Of a stretch of 64,000 nt of DNA, positions 18,792-27,927 are shown in pieces (within the stretch, counting starts at the first letter, position 1; the number at the start of each line of letters is the position of its first letter). Location of the stretch: contig CAWFHZ010000007.1 of NCBI GenBank assembly GCA_963815785.1, positions 186,001-250,000 of the forward strand, written 5' to 3'. The translations under genes were made by a program, and so were the position numbers. Source of the stretch: DATFVA01 sp963815785. Its GTDB lineage: Bacteria; Bacteroidota; Ignavibacteria; Ignavibacteriales; Ignavibacteriaceae. Below the pieces are notes generated by a model. That model ran no database searches and was not told where the DNA came from. It saw only the letters and a list, made by a program, of their open reading frames with translations.

Positions 18792-20420
18792 GTGAGAAAA
18801 CTAATCGAAATGAAAGAAGCACTTATTCACAATCTGGAAATTTTATCCCGGGAAACCGGAACAATTGCCGGCTTCATTCTGGAAATTTCAAAAACCGGAT
18901 TTGAGATTTTAGCTTCCGACAATGTACAGAACCTCGATATAATTCCGCTTGGAAATGATCTCCGGAGATTATTTCTAAGCAACATGCTTGAAAACGATAA
19001 AATATCAGAATCGAATTCTTTCCTTTTTCTTTCAGTTGATAAAGATATAAAATCATTTTTATTTGAAAAAATCTACGAAAACAGTAATCAGGATGCAATT
19101 TATTTACTGCTTTTATCTGATCATAAAGAAAATTATACCAAAGACAATCAGGCTTCCATTCGAAAATACATAATGGAATTCAACAAACAAATAAAAGAAT
19201 CTTTCTCTGAAAAAAGTTTTTTAATAAACACGGTTCAACCTCCTCAGGGAGAGTGGTTTACAGAAAACCGCGAATTGATTTTCTCAACATTGTTAAATTC
19301 TTTTAATGATCTGCTATTCATACTTGATGAAAACGGGTATATTATTGCGATTAACAAAAATGGTGCACAGAGTCTTGATTATTCAGATATTGATATGCGG
19401 GGTAAACACCTGCTTGATTTTATTAAAAGTGACGAAAAATCTGAAGTTATGTTTGCCTTAAAAAAAATACTGGCCGACGAATTAAAGCTGGATTTTGAGA
19501 CAAATTTGATCGGAAAATATGAAAATGAAATTCCGTTCCGTATCAATTGCAATCTTATTAAAAATGATAACAACATTATTGGTTTGTTAGGAACCGGGAA
19601 AAATCTGAAAGAAATAAAGGTATTAAAAAATAAAAATTCAGAACTGGCAAACCGGCTTACCGAAACGACACGATTAATTGAAATTGAAAAATCAAGATCG
19701 GATATATACAAAGATATACTTGCAGATCTCAATAGATTGAGGAATGACTTTGTCTCTAATTTGTCACATGAATTCCGCACGCCTCTCGCTTCAATTATAG
19801 GTTTTGCTGAAACGCTTTTATCAGATAAAGATATGCCGGAAGAAATGAGAAGAGAGTTTGATGAGATAATTTTGCAGGAGGGGAAAAGACTGGCAAAATT
19901 AATTAATGATATTCTTGAGCTCTCACGGTATGAACAGGGAAAAATAGAACTTAATAAAACTGATTTTGATGTTTCCGAAGTACTTAAAAATGTTGTTGAA
20001 GAAATTACTCCAACAATTGAAAATAAAGGCTTAATTCTAACCTGCAATCTACCTCCTACTCCTGCAATAATGATTGCAGATAAAGAAAAAATCAGATTGA
20101 TGTTTCATGGGATCTTAAACAATTCAATCAAGTATACTCCTGCTAAGGGGAGAATAACCTGCATGGTTAAGATTTTCAGTGAAGAAATAGAAATAATAAT
20201 TACCGACACAGGTACGGGAATTTCCGAAAAAGAATTCCCTTATATTTTTCATAAATTTTATCATTCTTCAAAAGGCAGTAAACAATTTATTGAGAATGAT
20301 ATGGACCTGGTTTTTATGAAACAGGTTATTGAGTTGCACAAAGGATTAATTAAGGTTCAGAGTGAACCCCAAAAGGGTACATCGGTGCTCATTAAATTAC
20401 CAAGAAAACTTAAATTTTAA
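18792..20420 (+). CDS. PAS-domain sensor histidine kinase with degenerate G2 box
   Basis: A 542-residue soluble histidine kinase with no membrane segment. Residues 1-150 are an unassigned sensory region, 160-275 a PAS domain (FNDLLFILDENGYIIAINKNG), and 275-315 a coiled coil. The HisKA domain follows, with phospho-accepting His326 in LSHEFRTPLASIIGFAE, then HATPase_c with the N box NNSIKYTP (443-450) and G1 box DTGTGI. The G2 box, normally a glycine-rich GxGLGL, is replaced near residues 499-508 by FIENDMDLVF, although the following helix KQVIELHKG is normal. ATP-lid function may be altered. Start is uncertain (GTG 18792 or ATG 18810). It heads a series with the next three genes. Confidence 0.9.
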   Translation: MRKLIEMKEALIHNLEILSRETGTIAGFILEISKTGFEILASDNVQNLDIIPLGNDLRRLFLSNMLENDKISESNSFLFLSVDKDIKSFLFEKIYENSNQDAIYLLLLSDHKENYTKDNQASIRKYIMEFNKQIKESFSEKSFLINTVQPPQGEWFTENRELIFSTLLNSFNDLLFILDENGYIIAINKNGAQSLDYSDIDMRGKHLLDFIKSDEKSEVMFALKKILADELKLDFETNLIGKYENEIPFRINCNLIKNDNNIIGLLGTGKNLKEIKVLKNKNSELANRLTETTRLIEIEKSRSDIYKDILADLNRLRNDFVSNLSHEFRTPLASIIGFAETLLSDKDMPEEMRREFDEIILQEGKRLAKLINDILELSRYEQGKIELNKTDFDVSEVLKNVVEEITPTIENKGLILTCNLPPTPAIMIADKEKIRLMFHGILNNSIKYTPAKGRITCMVKIFSEEIEIIITDTGTGISEKEFPYIFHKFYHSSKGSKQFIENDMDLVFMKQVIELHKGLIKVQSEPQKGTSVLIKLPRKLKF

Positions 20421-20437
20421 TAATATCGGAATTCAGA

Positions 20438-21811
20438 GTGGAAAAACTTGTATTTATAGTTGATGACGAACCTGCGATATCCAAACTTCTATCCTACTGG
20501 GTAAAAGATAAATGGAAATATGATGTAGAATGTTTTGCCACCGGTGAAGATGTACTGAAAAAACTAAACCTAAAACCTGATCTGATATTACTGGATATTA
20601 TGTTACCCGGTCTCGATGGACTTGAAACATTAAAGCGAATAAAACATTATGATGAAAACCTGCCCGTTATTATCCTTTCAGCTCAGGGAAGTATAGAAGT
20701 AGCGGTTGAAGCTTTAAGATATGGTGCCTATGATTATTTTCCGAAACCCATCGATCAGCAGAGACTTGAACCTGCAATTAAAAATGCTATTAAGAATTAT
20801 GATCTGACTAAAGAGTTACAGAACCTGCGCGAGAATGTGCAGAAAGAATATAGTTTTGATAATATCATTTCCGCAGATGGTAAAATGCAGGGTGTATTCA
20901 AACTTGTAACAAAAGTTTTGAGCAATGATATAACTGTTCTTATTTATGGTGAAAGCGGAACCGGAAAAGAATTAATCGCCCGTGCAATTCATTATAATGG
21001 AAAAAGAAAAGACGGACCATTTATTGTTGTTAATTGTGCGTCTATTCCCAGAGAATTGCTGGAAAGTGAATTATTCGGACACGAAAAAGGTTCATTCACA
21101 GGAGCTCATCAAAGAAAGCTTGGGAAATTTGAGCTGGCTAATGGCGGAACTCTGTTCCTTGATGAAGTGGGGGAACTGGAGATGCTTTTGCAGGCAAAGC
21201 TGCTAAGGGTAATACAGGAGAAGGAATTTGAAAGAGTCGGCGGAACAGAACTTATAAAGACCGATGTCAGGATTATTTCCGCTACTAATCGTGATCTTAA
21301 ACTTGCTGTTGAAAATAAAGAATTCAGAGAGGATTTATATTACCGGTTAAATTCATTCCCTATTTCAATACCTCCTTTAAGACAAAGAAGAGGCGATATA
21401 CTTGTCCTGGCTCAGCACTTTCTTACAGGGTTTAATAAAAAACTCGGAAAAAATATTAAAGGTTTCACTAAAAAATCCCTGAAGTACATGTATGAATATA
21501 ACTGGCCGGGCAATATTAGAGAAATGGAAAATACAATTGAAAGGTGTATGATCATAAGTGAAGCAGACACTGTTGATGTTGAAGATTTGCCGACACATAT
21601 AAGGGCAAATGAAGTATCAATGAATGCAGATCTGTCAGGTGCATTATTCGCTGACGATACAATCATCCCTTTCGAAAAATTGAAGGAAGAAGCAATAAGG
21701 CATGCTTTAAAAATTACTAACGGAAATATAGTTGAGGCGGCAAAAAAACTACAATTGGGTAGAGCGACTATATACAGGCTGATGGAAAAGTATAATATAG
21801 AAAACAGGTAA
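20438..21811 (+). CDS. NtrC-family sigma-54-dependent response regulator
   Basis: A 457-residue enhancer-binding protein. Receiver domain 1-120 with phospho-acceptor Asp53 (LLDIMLPG). The AAA+ domain has Walker A GESGTGKE (171-178), the sigma-54 contact loop GSFTGA (218-223, Ser in place of the usual second Ala), Walker B GGTLFLDEVGE, and the sensor region DVRIISATNRDL. A Fis-type helix-turn-helix closes the protein (NIVEAAKKLQLGRATIYRLMEKY). It should activate sigma-54 promoters when phosphorylated, probably by the kinase encoded 17 bases upstream. The start is GTG. Confidence 0.95.
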   Translation: MEKLVFIVDDEPAISKLLSYWVKDKWKYDVECFATGEDVLKKLNLKPDLILLDIMLPGLDGLETLKRIKHYDENLPVIILSAQGSIEVAVEALRYGAYDYFPKPIDQQRLEPAIKNAIKNYDLTKELQNLRENVQKEYSFDNIISADGKMQGVFKLVTKVLSNDITVLIYGESGTGKELIARAIHYNGKRKDGPFIVVNCASIPRELLESELFGHEKGSFTGAHQRKLGKFELANGGTLFLDEVGELEMLLQAKLLRVIQEKEFERVGGTELIKTDVRIISATNRDLKLAVENKEFREDLYYRLNSFPISIPPLRQRRGDILVLAQHFLTGFNKKLGKNIKGFTKKSLKYMYEYNWPGNIREMENTIERCMIISEADTVDVEDLPTHIRANEVSMNADLSGALFADDTIIPFEKLKEEAIRHALKITNGNIVEAAKKLQLGRATIYRLMEKYNIENR

Positions 21812-21833
21812 AGAAAAAATCAAAGGCACGAAC

Positions 21834-22172
21834 ATGGAATTTATCAAAGAAATTCATAATAATATTCTAATAGAAATTGTAAATCTTGAAAGAGCTACAC
21901 TGAAGGAAGCTGAACAATTTAAACTAATTTTAGCCAAGGATATTGAAGAGGGAAATAAGAATATTATTGTTGATTTAAATAATTGTGAATTTATCGATTC
22001 TACTTTTCTTGGTGCACTTGTAGTATCATTAAAAAAAACTACTGCGCTAGGAGGAGACTTGAAATTGGTTGGATTTCAACCAGCTGTACATTCTATGTTT
22101 GAATTAACAAGACTCCACCGTGTTTTTGAAGCATTCAGAACACGTGAGGAAGCAATTGAAAGTTTTAATTAA
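21834..22172 (+). CDS. STAS-domain protein (anti-sigma factor antagonist type)
   Basis: A 112-residue single STAS domain of the SpoIIAA/RsbV class. NIIVDLNNCEFIDSTFLGALV carries the expected phosphorylatable Ser in the IDST loop, followed by LKLVGFQPAVHSMFELTRLHRVFEAF. Such proteins switch partners by phosphorylation with an RsbW-like kinase and are reset by a PP2C phosphatase. A PP2C phosphatase is encoded about 100 bases downstream, but no RsbW-like kinase is in the window. It lies 22 bases after the NtrC-type regulator. Confidence 0.92.
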   Translation: MEFIKEIHNNILIEIVNLERATLKEAEQFKLILAKDIEEGNKNIIVDLNNCEFIDSTFLGALVVSLKKTTALGGDLKLVGFQPAVHSMFELTRLHRVFEAFRTREEAIESFN

Positions 22173-22273
22173 AAAACAAATTTGAATTTTGTATTCGAAT
22201 TCACACCAGTAGTACCCAATGAACCCAGGAGGGAACCGGTTAGTTAACCATTTTACCGGGCTTTTTAAATTCA

Positions 22274-23839
22274 ATGAATAACAATGAAAAAAATAAAGTT
22301 CTGGTAATTGATGACGATATCGTTATCAGGAAACTATTGCGGCATCATCTTGATAAAAACGGATATGATGTAATGGAGGCGACAGGTCCTGAAGAAGGAC
22401 TGACACATCTTTCGGCAACTCCTATAGACCTTGTGCTCTGCGATGTAACGATGGAAGGAATGGATGGATTTACCTTCTGCCGGAAAGTGAGGGAAAATGA
22501 AAATTACCGCACAATACCTTTTGTTTTTGTAACTGCAAAAAATACTATGGAAGATAAGTCCATGGCGCTGGAAGCAGGCGGTGACGATATTATTACCAAA
22601 CCATTTGATGTCAATGATCTTCTGTTAAAAGTCAAATCTCTTATTAAACGTACCGCCATCTATAAAATCTATGGAATTAAGAAAAACCTGGAGCAGTCAT
22701 TTACAAATACTACAAATAAAATTTTACTGGTTGATGATGACCCTTCGCTTACGCGAATTTTTGAATATAATTTAACTAAAGCAGGCTTTGAGTGTGTTGT
22801 GGCTGTGTCTGTTAGTGAAGCTTTCAATAAAATGACTTCATTTATTCCTGATCTGATTATTTCTGATATTATGATGCCTGAAACAGACGGGTTTCAATTC
22901 AGAAGAAAACTTCTTGAAGATCAAACATTGAGATCGATTCCATTTATTTTTTTAACGGCAAAAGGTGAAGAAGAAGATATACTTGAAGGATTTGAACTTA
23001 GTATAACCGATTATGTAGTAAAGACTGCAGGTCCTAAAGTTTTAGTTGCTAAAGTAAATGCTTTGCTTAAAAGTCTTGGCAAAGAAAGATCACGTATTGT
23101 AACGGAGTTACACGCTGCAGCTGATTCACTCAGAGTTAAAGTTGTTCCGGATTCAGCTCCGGTTTTGGATGGCTTTAATATTAAACATTGGCACAGACCA
23201 TATGAGGGGATACCCGGCGGAGACTTCATTGACTTTTTCCCTCTGGATGAAAATAATCTTGCTATAATTCTTGGCGACGTAATGGGAAAGAAGTGGGGTG
23301 CCTGGTTTTTTGCTTTTGCATATGCCGGATATGTACGAACTGCATTAAGAATGGTATTACAGCATGCAAAAGAATTTTCTCCCGGGAAAATATTAGCACA
23401 GGTAAATAAATCGGTCTACGATGATGCGAAAATCTCAGAAGTATTTGCTACGCTATCCGTTGTTGTAATTAACAAGAGGACCAAATCAGTAAAGTATGCC
23501 GGAGCAGGTGATTTGCCAATACTATATAAGAATGCCCAAAAAGGAATCACAGAAAAATTAATTTCAGGCGGTACACTACTGGGTTTTAATCCCAAAGGAG
23601 AATTTGGAGATTTGGAAATTACAATGCATCCGGATGATTTCATATTAATGTTCACTGACGGTGTTATTGAATCAAGAAGTCTTGAAGGTGTTTCTCTTGA
23701 GGCAGCGGGTCTATCAGAGATTATAAATAACAATAGTGGTTCTAAAAGTCCGTTAACCCAGATTGTGAAAGAGATTAACGATTTTACCGGTGGTAAGTAC
23801 GAAGATGATATAAGTCTAATTGCAATAAAAGCTGAGTGA
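22274..23839 (+). CDS. Double-receiver PP2C (SpoIIE/RsbU-type) phosphatase
   Basis: A 521-residue signalling protein. Receiver 1 (residues 8-125) has Asp57 in LVLCDVTMEG. Receiver 2 (149-270) has Asp198 in LIISDIMMPETDG, with the usual KP after it relaxed to KTAGP. The PP2C/SpoIIE phosphatase domain (about 305-520) has metal-site motifs GGDFIDFFPL, GDVMGKKWGAW and FTDGVIES, and ends in GGKYEDDISLIAIK. It would dephosphorylate a STAS protein, probably the one upstream, under control of two phosphorylation inputs. Its stop abuts the stop of convergent prfA with no spacer. Confidence 0.94.
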   Translation: MNNNEKNKVLVIDDDIVIRKLLRHHLDKNGYDVMEATGPEEGLTHLSATPIDLVLCDVTMEGMDGFTFCRKVRENENYRTIPFVFVTAKNTMEDKSMALEAGGDDIITKPFDVNDLLLKVKSLIKRTAIYKIYGIKKNLEQSFTNTTNKILLVDDDPSLTRIFEYNLTKAGFECVVAVSVSEAFNKMTSFIPDLIISDIMMPETDGFQFRRKLLEDQTLRSIPFIFLTAKGEEEDILEGFELSITDYVVKTAGPKVLVAKVNALLKSLGKERSRIVTELHAAADSLRVKVVPDSAPVLDGFNIKHWHRPYEGIPGGDFIDFFPLDENNLAIILGDVMGKKWGAWFFAFAYAGYVRTALRMVLQHAKEFSPGKILAQVNKSVYDDAKISEVFATLSVVVINKRTKSVKYAGAGDLPILYKNAQKGITEKLISGGTLLGFNPKGEFGDLEITMHPDDFILMFTDGVIESRSLEGVSLEAAGLSEIINNNSGSKSPLTQIVKEINDFTGGKYEDDISLIAIKAE

Positions 23840-24919
23840 TTATTCCTGCCCTGTTGCCTGCAGTTTTTCTGTTCTGTCTGCCAATTTTAATTGTTCAATC
23901 AAATTATCCAGGTCACCTTCCATAATATTTGAAAGATTATATAAAGTTAATCCTATCCGGTGATCAGTTACCCTGTTTTGTGGAAAGTTGTAAGTTCTTA
24001 TCTTATCGCTCCTGTCCCCGCTGCCAACCATCAGTTTTCTCTTCGCTGATATTTCTGCTGACTGCTCTTTTAGTTTCATATCATAAAGTCTCGCTCTTAA
24101 CACCTTCATTGCCTTCTGCCTGTTCTTTAACTGTGATCTTTCATCCTGGCATTGAACCACAATTCCTGTTGGAAGATGGGTTATCCTGACAGCTGTTTCA
24201 ACTTTATTTACGTTCTGGCCACCCGCTCCGCCGGAACGGAAAATATCAATTTTTAAATCTACAGGATTTATATCTATCTGAACATCTTCGGCTTCCGGGA
24301 GAACGGCAACTGATGCGGCAGAAGTATGAACACGTCCGCTTCCTTCCGTTTCAGGAACCCTTTGAACCCTATGGACACCGCTTTCAAACTTTAAATCACC
24401 ATATACATCATTCCCACCAATTGAAAATACTGCTTCTTTTATTCCTCCCAGACCCGTATCATTTATATCCATCAATTCAATTTTCCAACCTTTGATTTCT
24501 GCGTATCGAGTATACATTCTGAAAAGATCGCCGGCAAATAAAGCAGCCTCTTCTCCACCGGTTCCTGCCCTTATTTCCATTATTATATCTTTATTATCAT
24601 TAGGATCTTTTGGTAAAAGCAAATATTTTATTTTTTCTTCAAGTTTTTCCTTCTTCGTTTCTAACTCTTCAAGTTCTGTTTCGGCAAGTTCAGTTAATTC
24701 TCTATCAGTTTTGGAATTAATTATTTCCTTATTGCCATTTATGTTTTTAAGTACCTCACTGTACAGATCATAAGCATTTACAATTTCAATAAGGTCGCTT
24801 CTTTCTTTACTTATACTTACAACTTTATCTCTATCGCTTAAAATATCCGGATCAGACAGTTGCTGATTTATATTCTCAAAACGGTCTTTAATTTTCTTTA
24901 ACTTTTCAATAATTTCCAT
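23840..24919 (-). CDS. prfA: Peptide chain release factor 1
   Basis: Class I release factor for UAA and UAG codons, 359 residues, full length. It carries the peptidyl-tRNA hydrolysis motif GGAGGQNVNK and a stop-codon recognition loop of the PxT type (RVPETEGSGRVHTSAASVAV), as expected for RF1 rather than RF2, and the domain SDKIRTYNFPQNRVTDHRIG. The companion HemK/PrmC methyltransferase gene, often adjacent, is not here. It is divergent from the small membrane protein gene at 25011. Confidence 0.97.
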   Translation of the reverse strand: MEIIEKLKKIKDRFENINQQLSDPDILSDRDKVVSISKERSDLIEIVNAYDLYSEVLKNINGNKEIINSKTDRELTELAETELEELETKKEKLEEKIKYLLLPKDPNDNKDIIMEIRAGTGGEEAALFAGDLFRMYTRYAEIKGWKIELMDINDTGLGGIKEAVFSIGGNDVYGDLKFESGVHRVQRVPETEGSGRVHTSAASVAVLPEAEDVQIDINPVDLKIDIFRSGGAGGQNVNKVETAVRITHLPTGIVVQCQDERSQLKNRQKAMKVLRARLYDMKLKEQSAEISAKRKLMVGSGDRSDKIRTYNFPQNRVTDHRIGLTLYNLSNIMEGDLDNLIEQLKLADRTEKLQATGQE

Positions 24920-25010
24920 GTTATTCTTTATTATTTAAGAAAACAAATATAGTAAAGTACATTGCGATTTTCTAAACAAATAAACTGCTAACATTCCAGA
25001 AATCTTGCTG

Positions 25011-25460
25011 ATGAATATTATTAAACAATTAAGAGTAATATTTTTTGCACTTGCAGCGGGACAGATTTTGTATTTTGTGATTTCAATTTACTTGATTAAT
25101 GCCGAACTGGTTGTTGTGAATAAAGACTATAGCACTCTCCTCGGATTTATAGCACCATTAATAGTTGTAGTTTTAGTTGTAAGTTCAAAGTTATTGTACA
25201 AACATAATGTTGATTCAATAAAGAGGGAGGTTTCACTAAACGAAAAATTAATTTCATATCGCACAAGTAGTATTGTGAAATTTGCACTGCTTGAAGCAGC
25301 AAATGTTTTGTCAATCACATTTTATTTAGTAACCGGAGATTTTTTATATGCCGGAATGTTTGTGATAGTAATGGCAATATTTTTTATTAATATTCCCGGA
25401 AAAGATAAATTCAGTCTCGATTATAATTTAAACTCAGACGACATTAATAAATTGAAATAA
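25011..25460 (+). CDS. Small membrane protein, unknown function
   Basis: A 149-residue hydrophobic protein with four predicted membrane helices in two pairs: IFFALAAGQILYFVISIYLI, LLGFIAPLIVVVLVVSSKLL, FALLEAANVLSITFYLV and LYAGMFVIVMAIFFINI. A basic loop (residues about 65-85) separates the pairs, and the polar C-terminal tail is short. Nothing in it identifies an activity. A TTG codon six bases upstream is also open, but the ATG is preferred. It stands between divergent prfA and ispH without obvious coupling. Confidence 0.72.
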   Translation: MNIIKQLRVIFFALAAGQILYFVISIYLINAELVVVNKDYSTLLGFIAPLIVVVLVVSSKLLYKHNVDSIKREVSLNEKLISYRTSSIVKFALLEAANVLSITFYLVTGDFLYAGMFVIVMAIFFINIPGKDKFSLDYNLNSDDINKLK

Positions 25461-25609
25461 CCATTTATATTTTAATGATATTAATTCAGCAGCATTAATT
25501 ATCTATTATCAATAATAATTTGATTGCAGCTTATTTTCAAATCGGTAATTACCCTGAATACAGCCAATATATTTATTAACTTTACGTACCTAATAAATCA
25601 AAACCTTAA

Positions 25610-26833
25610 ATGAAAAATTTTGATATTCCGGAGTATTATAAAAGCCCGGTTATTTCAAGAATAAAGAATAAACGTAAAGATTCTGATCCGAGGAAAAAAG
25701 ATTTTTCCCCGACTGAACTGGATTTTGGACCAGTTAAGTTTTATATCCCAAGGCATTTTGGTTTTTGTTATGGTGTTGAGAATGCGATTGAAATTTCATA
25801 TAAAACGATTGAAGAAAACCCCGGGAAAAGAATTTTCCTTTTAAGTGAAATGATTCATAACCCCGGCGTTAATTCTGATTTGCAGGAGAGGGGAGTGAAA
25901 TTTTTAATGGATACATCCGGGAACCAGCTTATGGATTGGAATGAATTAACTAAGGATGACCTGGTAATTATTCCCGCCTTTGGAACCACTCTCGAGATTC
26001 AAAAAAAACTTAATGGAATTGGTATTGATCCATACAGGTATAACACAACTTGTCCGTTTGTTGAAAAAGTCTGGAATCGTTCGGCACAGCTCGGAGAAAA
26101 TGATTATACCATAATTATACACGGAAAACATTATCACGAGGAAACAAGAGCTACCTTCTCGCACAGCATTGAAAAATCCAAAGCTATAATTTTAAAAGAT
26201 TTGATTGAGGCAAAACAGCTTGGTGATTTTATACTTGGTAAAATATCTCCGGAAGAATTCAACACTATATTTGAGCAGAAATTTTCTGAAGGTTTTAATC
26301 CCGAAAATGATTTGAATAAAATAGGAGTTGTAAATCAAACAACGATGCTTGCCACAGAAACTCAGGCAATTTCAGATCTGTTAAAAAGTGTGATGATTGA
26401 AAAGTACGGGAAAAAAAATCTGCAGGATCATTTTGCCGATACAAGGGATACATTATGTTATGCAACTTACGATAATCAGAGGGCTACAATTGAATTACTC
26501 AAGAAGCAGGCAGATTTGGCATTAGTCGTGGGCGGGTACAACAGTTCAAATACCGGCCATATAGTTGAACTTTGTGCAGAAAAGTTTCCAACTTATTTTA
26601 TTTCTTCAGCAGGGAAGATTATTTCAGAAAAACTAATCAGCCATTTTGATATTCAGGAAAAAAAAGAAAAAGTTTCTGAAAATTATTTGCCCTTTAAAAA
26701 ACCTGTGCAAATATTATTAACCAGTGGAGCCTCGTGTCCGGATGCAGTTGTTGATCAGGTATTACAAAAAATAGTAGCTTTTTTTAATGAGGCAAAATCA
26801 ATTGAGGAAGTTTTAGAAGGAATAATATTGTGA
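25610..26833 (+). CDS. ispH: 4-Hydroxy-3-methylbut-2-enyl diphosphate reductase (long form)
   Basis: Last enzyme of the MEP isoprenoid pathway, making IPP and DMAPP. The three [4Fe-4S] cysteines are in HFGFCYGVENA, NTTCPFVEKVW and TSGASCPDAVVDQV, and substrate-contact motifs appear in HGKHYHEETRA and GGYNSSNTGH. At 407 residues it is longer than the roughly 316-residue Escherichia coli enzyme, because of an N-terminal extension of about 45 residues and internal insertions. The pathway choice (MEP) is typical of this phylum. Single gene here. Confidence 0.95.
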   Translation: MKNFDIPEYYKSPVISRIKNKRKDSDPRKKDFSPTELDFGPVKFYIPRHFGFCYGVENAIEISYKTIEENPGKRIFLLSEMIHNPGVNSDLQERGVKFLMDTSGNQLMDWNELTKDDLVIIPAFGTTLEIQKKLNGIGIDPYRYNTTCPFVEKVWNRSAQLGENDYTIIIHGKHYHEETRATFSHSIEKSKAIILKDLIEAKQLGDFILGKISPEEFNTIFEQKFSEGFNPENDLNKIGVVNQTTMLATETQAISDLLKSVMIEKYGKKNLQDHFADTRDTLCYATYDNQRATIELLKKQADLALVVGGYNSSNTGHIVELCAEKFPTYFISSAGKIISEKLISHFDIQEKKEKVSENYLPFKKPVQILLTSGASCPDAVVDQVLQKIVAFFNEAKSIEEVLEGIIL

Positions 26834-26919
26834 GCTATCTTTATACCCCTCATTTATTTGTTATTAAAAAGGGGATTAGGTAATTTTAAAGTCTTGAATA
26901 ATAATAAACCAATGATTTT

Positions 26920-27897
26920 ATGAGAGCAATTATACCCGTTGCTGGCATCGGTACAAGATTAAAACCACACACATACTCAACTCCAAAAGTGCTGTTAAAT
27001 GTAGGTGGAAAGCCTATCCTGGGTCATATAATAGACAAGCTGTTAAGTGAAGGTTTAAATAAGTCAACTTTTATTATAGGATATCTTGGTGATATGATAA
27101 AAGAATATGTTGAACAAGAATATCCTCAAATGAAATCTGAATTTATTGTTCAGGAAGAAATGCACGGACTCGGTCATGCAATTTATATGGCGTCTCCCAC
27201 ATTTGGAGAAGATGATATTTTTGTAATTCTTGGTGACACAATATTTGACGTAGATCTCACAACGGTTTTCAATAAAAAACAATCGTCGCTTGGAGTGAAA
27301 GAAGTTGAGGATCCGCGCAGGTTTGGTGTGGCAGTAGTTAAGGATGGTTATATTCAGAAATTAGTAGAAAAACCTCAGCAGCTTGTTTCAAAACTGGCAC
27401 TGGTGGGTTTATACTATTTCAATAATCCTGTATCACTTAAAATTGCATTAAACGAACTTGTTGAAAAAGATATTAGAACAAAAGGTGAACTTCAGCTTAC
27501 TGATGCGATTCAGTTGATGATTGATAAAGGCGAAAAGATTTCAGCGTTTCCTGTAGAAGGTTGGTATGACTGCGGCAAACCTGAAACGCTTCTTTCTACG
27601 AATCAATATCTGCTTTCAAAAAGAGATAACAGCAAAGAAATTAAAAGTGTTGTCATTAATAAACCGGTGTTTATAGCTGAAGATGCTGTTATAAAAAATT
27701 CTGTTATCGGACCTTATACAACTATTGCTTCTGGTACAACGATAGAGGATTCGATCATTAAAAATTCGCTGATCGGATCAGGAGCAAAAGTGTCAAGGGC
27801 AATGCTCGAAAATTCAATAATTGGCGATAACTCAATTATCCAGGGGTCATTTAAAAGATTAAATTCCGGAAATTCAACAGAAATAGATTTTTACTAA
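26920..27897 (+). CDS. Sugar-1-phosphate nucleotidyltransferase with left-handed helix tail
   Basis: A 325-residue NDP-sugar pyrophosphorylase. The N-terminal signature is IIPVAGIGTRLKPHTYSTPKVLL, with metal-site Asp in VILGDTIFD and the sugar-binding region VEKPQ. A C-terminal stretch of hexapeptide repeats (about residues 245-320, for example AVIKNSVIGPYTTIASG) forms a short left-handed beta helix. It resembles glucose-1-phosphate thymidylyl- or uridylyltransferases. The exact nucleotide and sugar are not settled. It could feed the polysaccharide locus located 20 kb downstream. metK starts 30 bases after its stop. Confidence 0.88.
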   Translation: MRAIIPVAGIGTRLKPHTYSTPKVLLNVGGKPILGHIIDKLLSEGLNKSTFIIGYLGDMIKEYVEQEYPQMKSEFIVQEEMHGLGHAIYMASPTFGEDDIFVILGDTIFDVDLTTVFNKKQSSLGVKEVEDPRRFGVAVVKDGYIQKLVEKPQQLVSKLALVGLYYFNNPVSLKIALNELVEKDIRTKGELQLTDAIQLMIDKGEKISAFPVEGWYDCGKPETLLSTNQYLLSKRDNSKEIKSVVINKPVFIAEDAVIKNSVIGPYTTIASGTTIEDSIIKNSLIGSGAKVSRAMLENSIIGDNSIIQGSFKRLNSGNSTEIDFY

Positions 27898-27927
27898 TTA
27901 TTAGAAACTAATTAAGGCAAAAAAAGA

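Noticed and set aside
19379..20047. Antisense open frame of 222 codons in the histidine kinase gene
   Set aside because: It is Ser-rich shadow translation opposite conserved PAS and HisKA domains, with no ribosome binding site.
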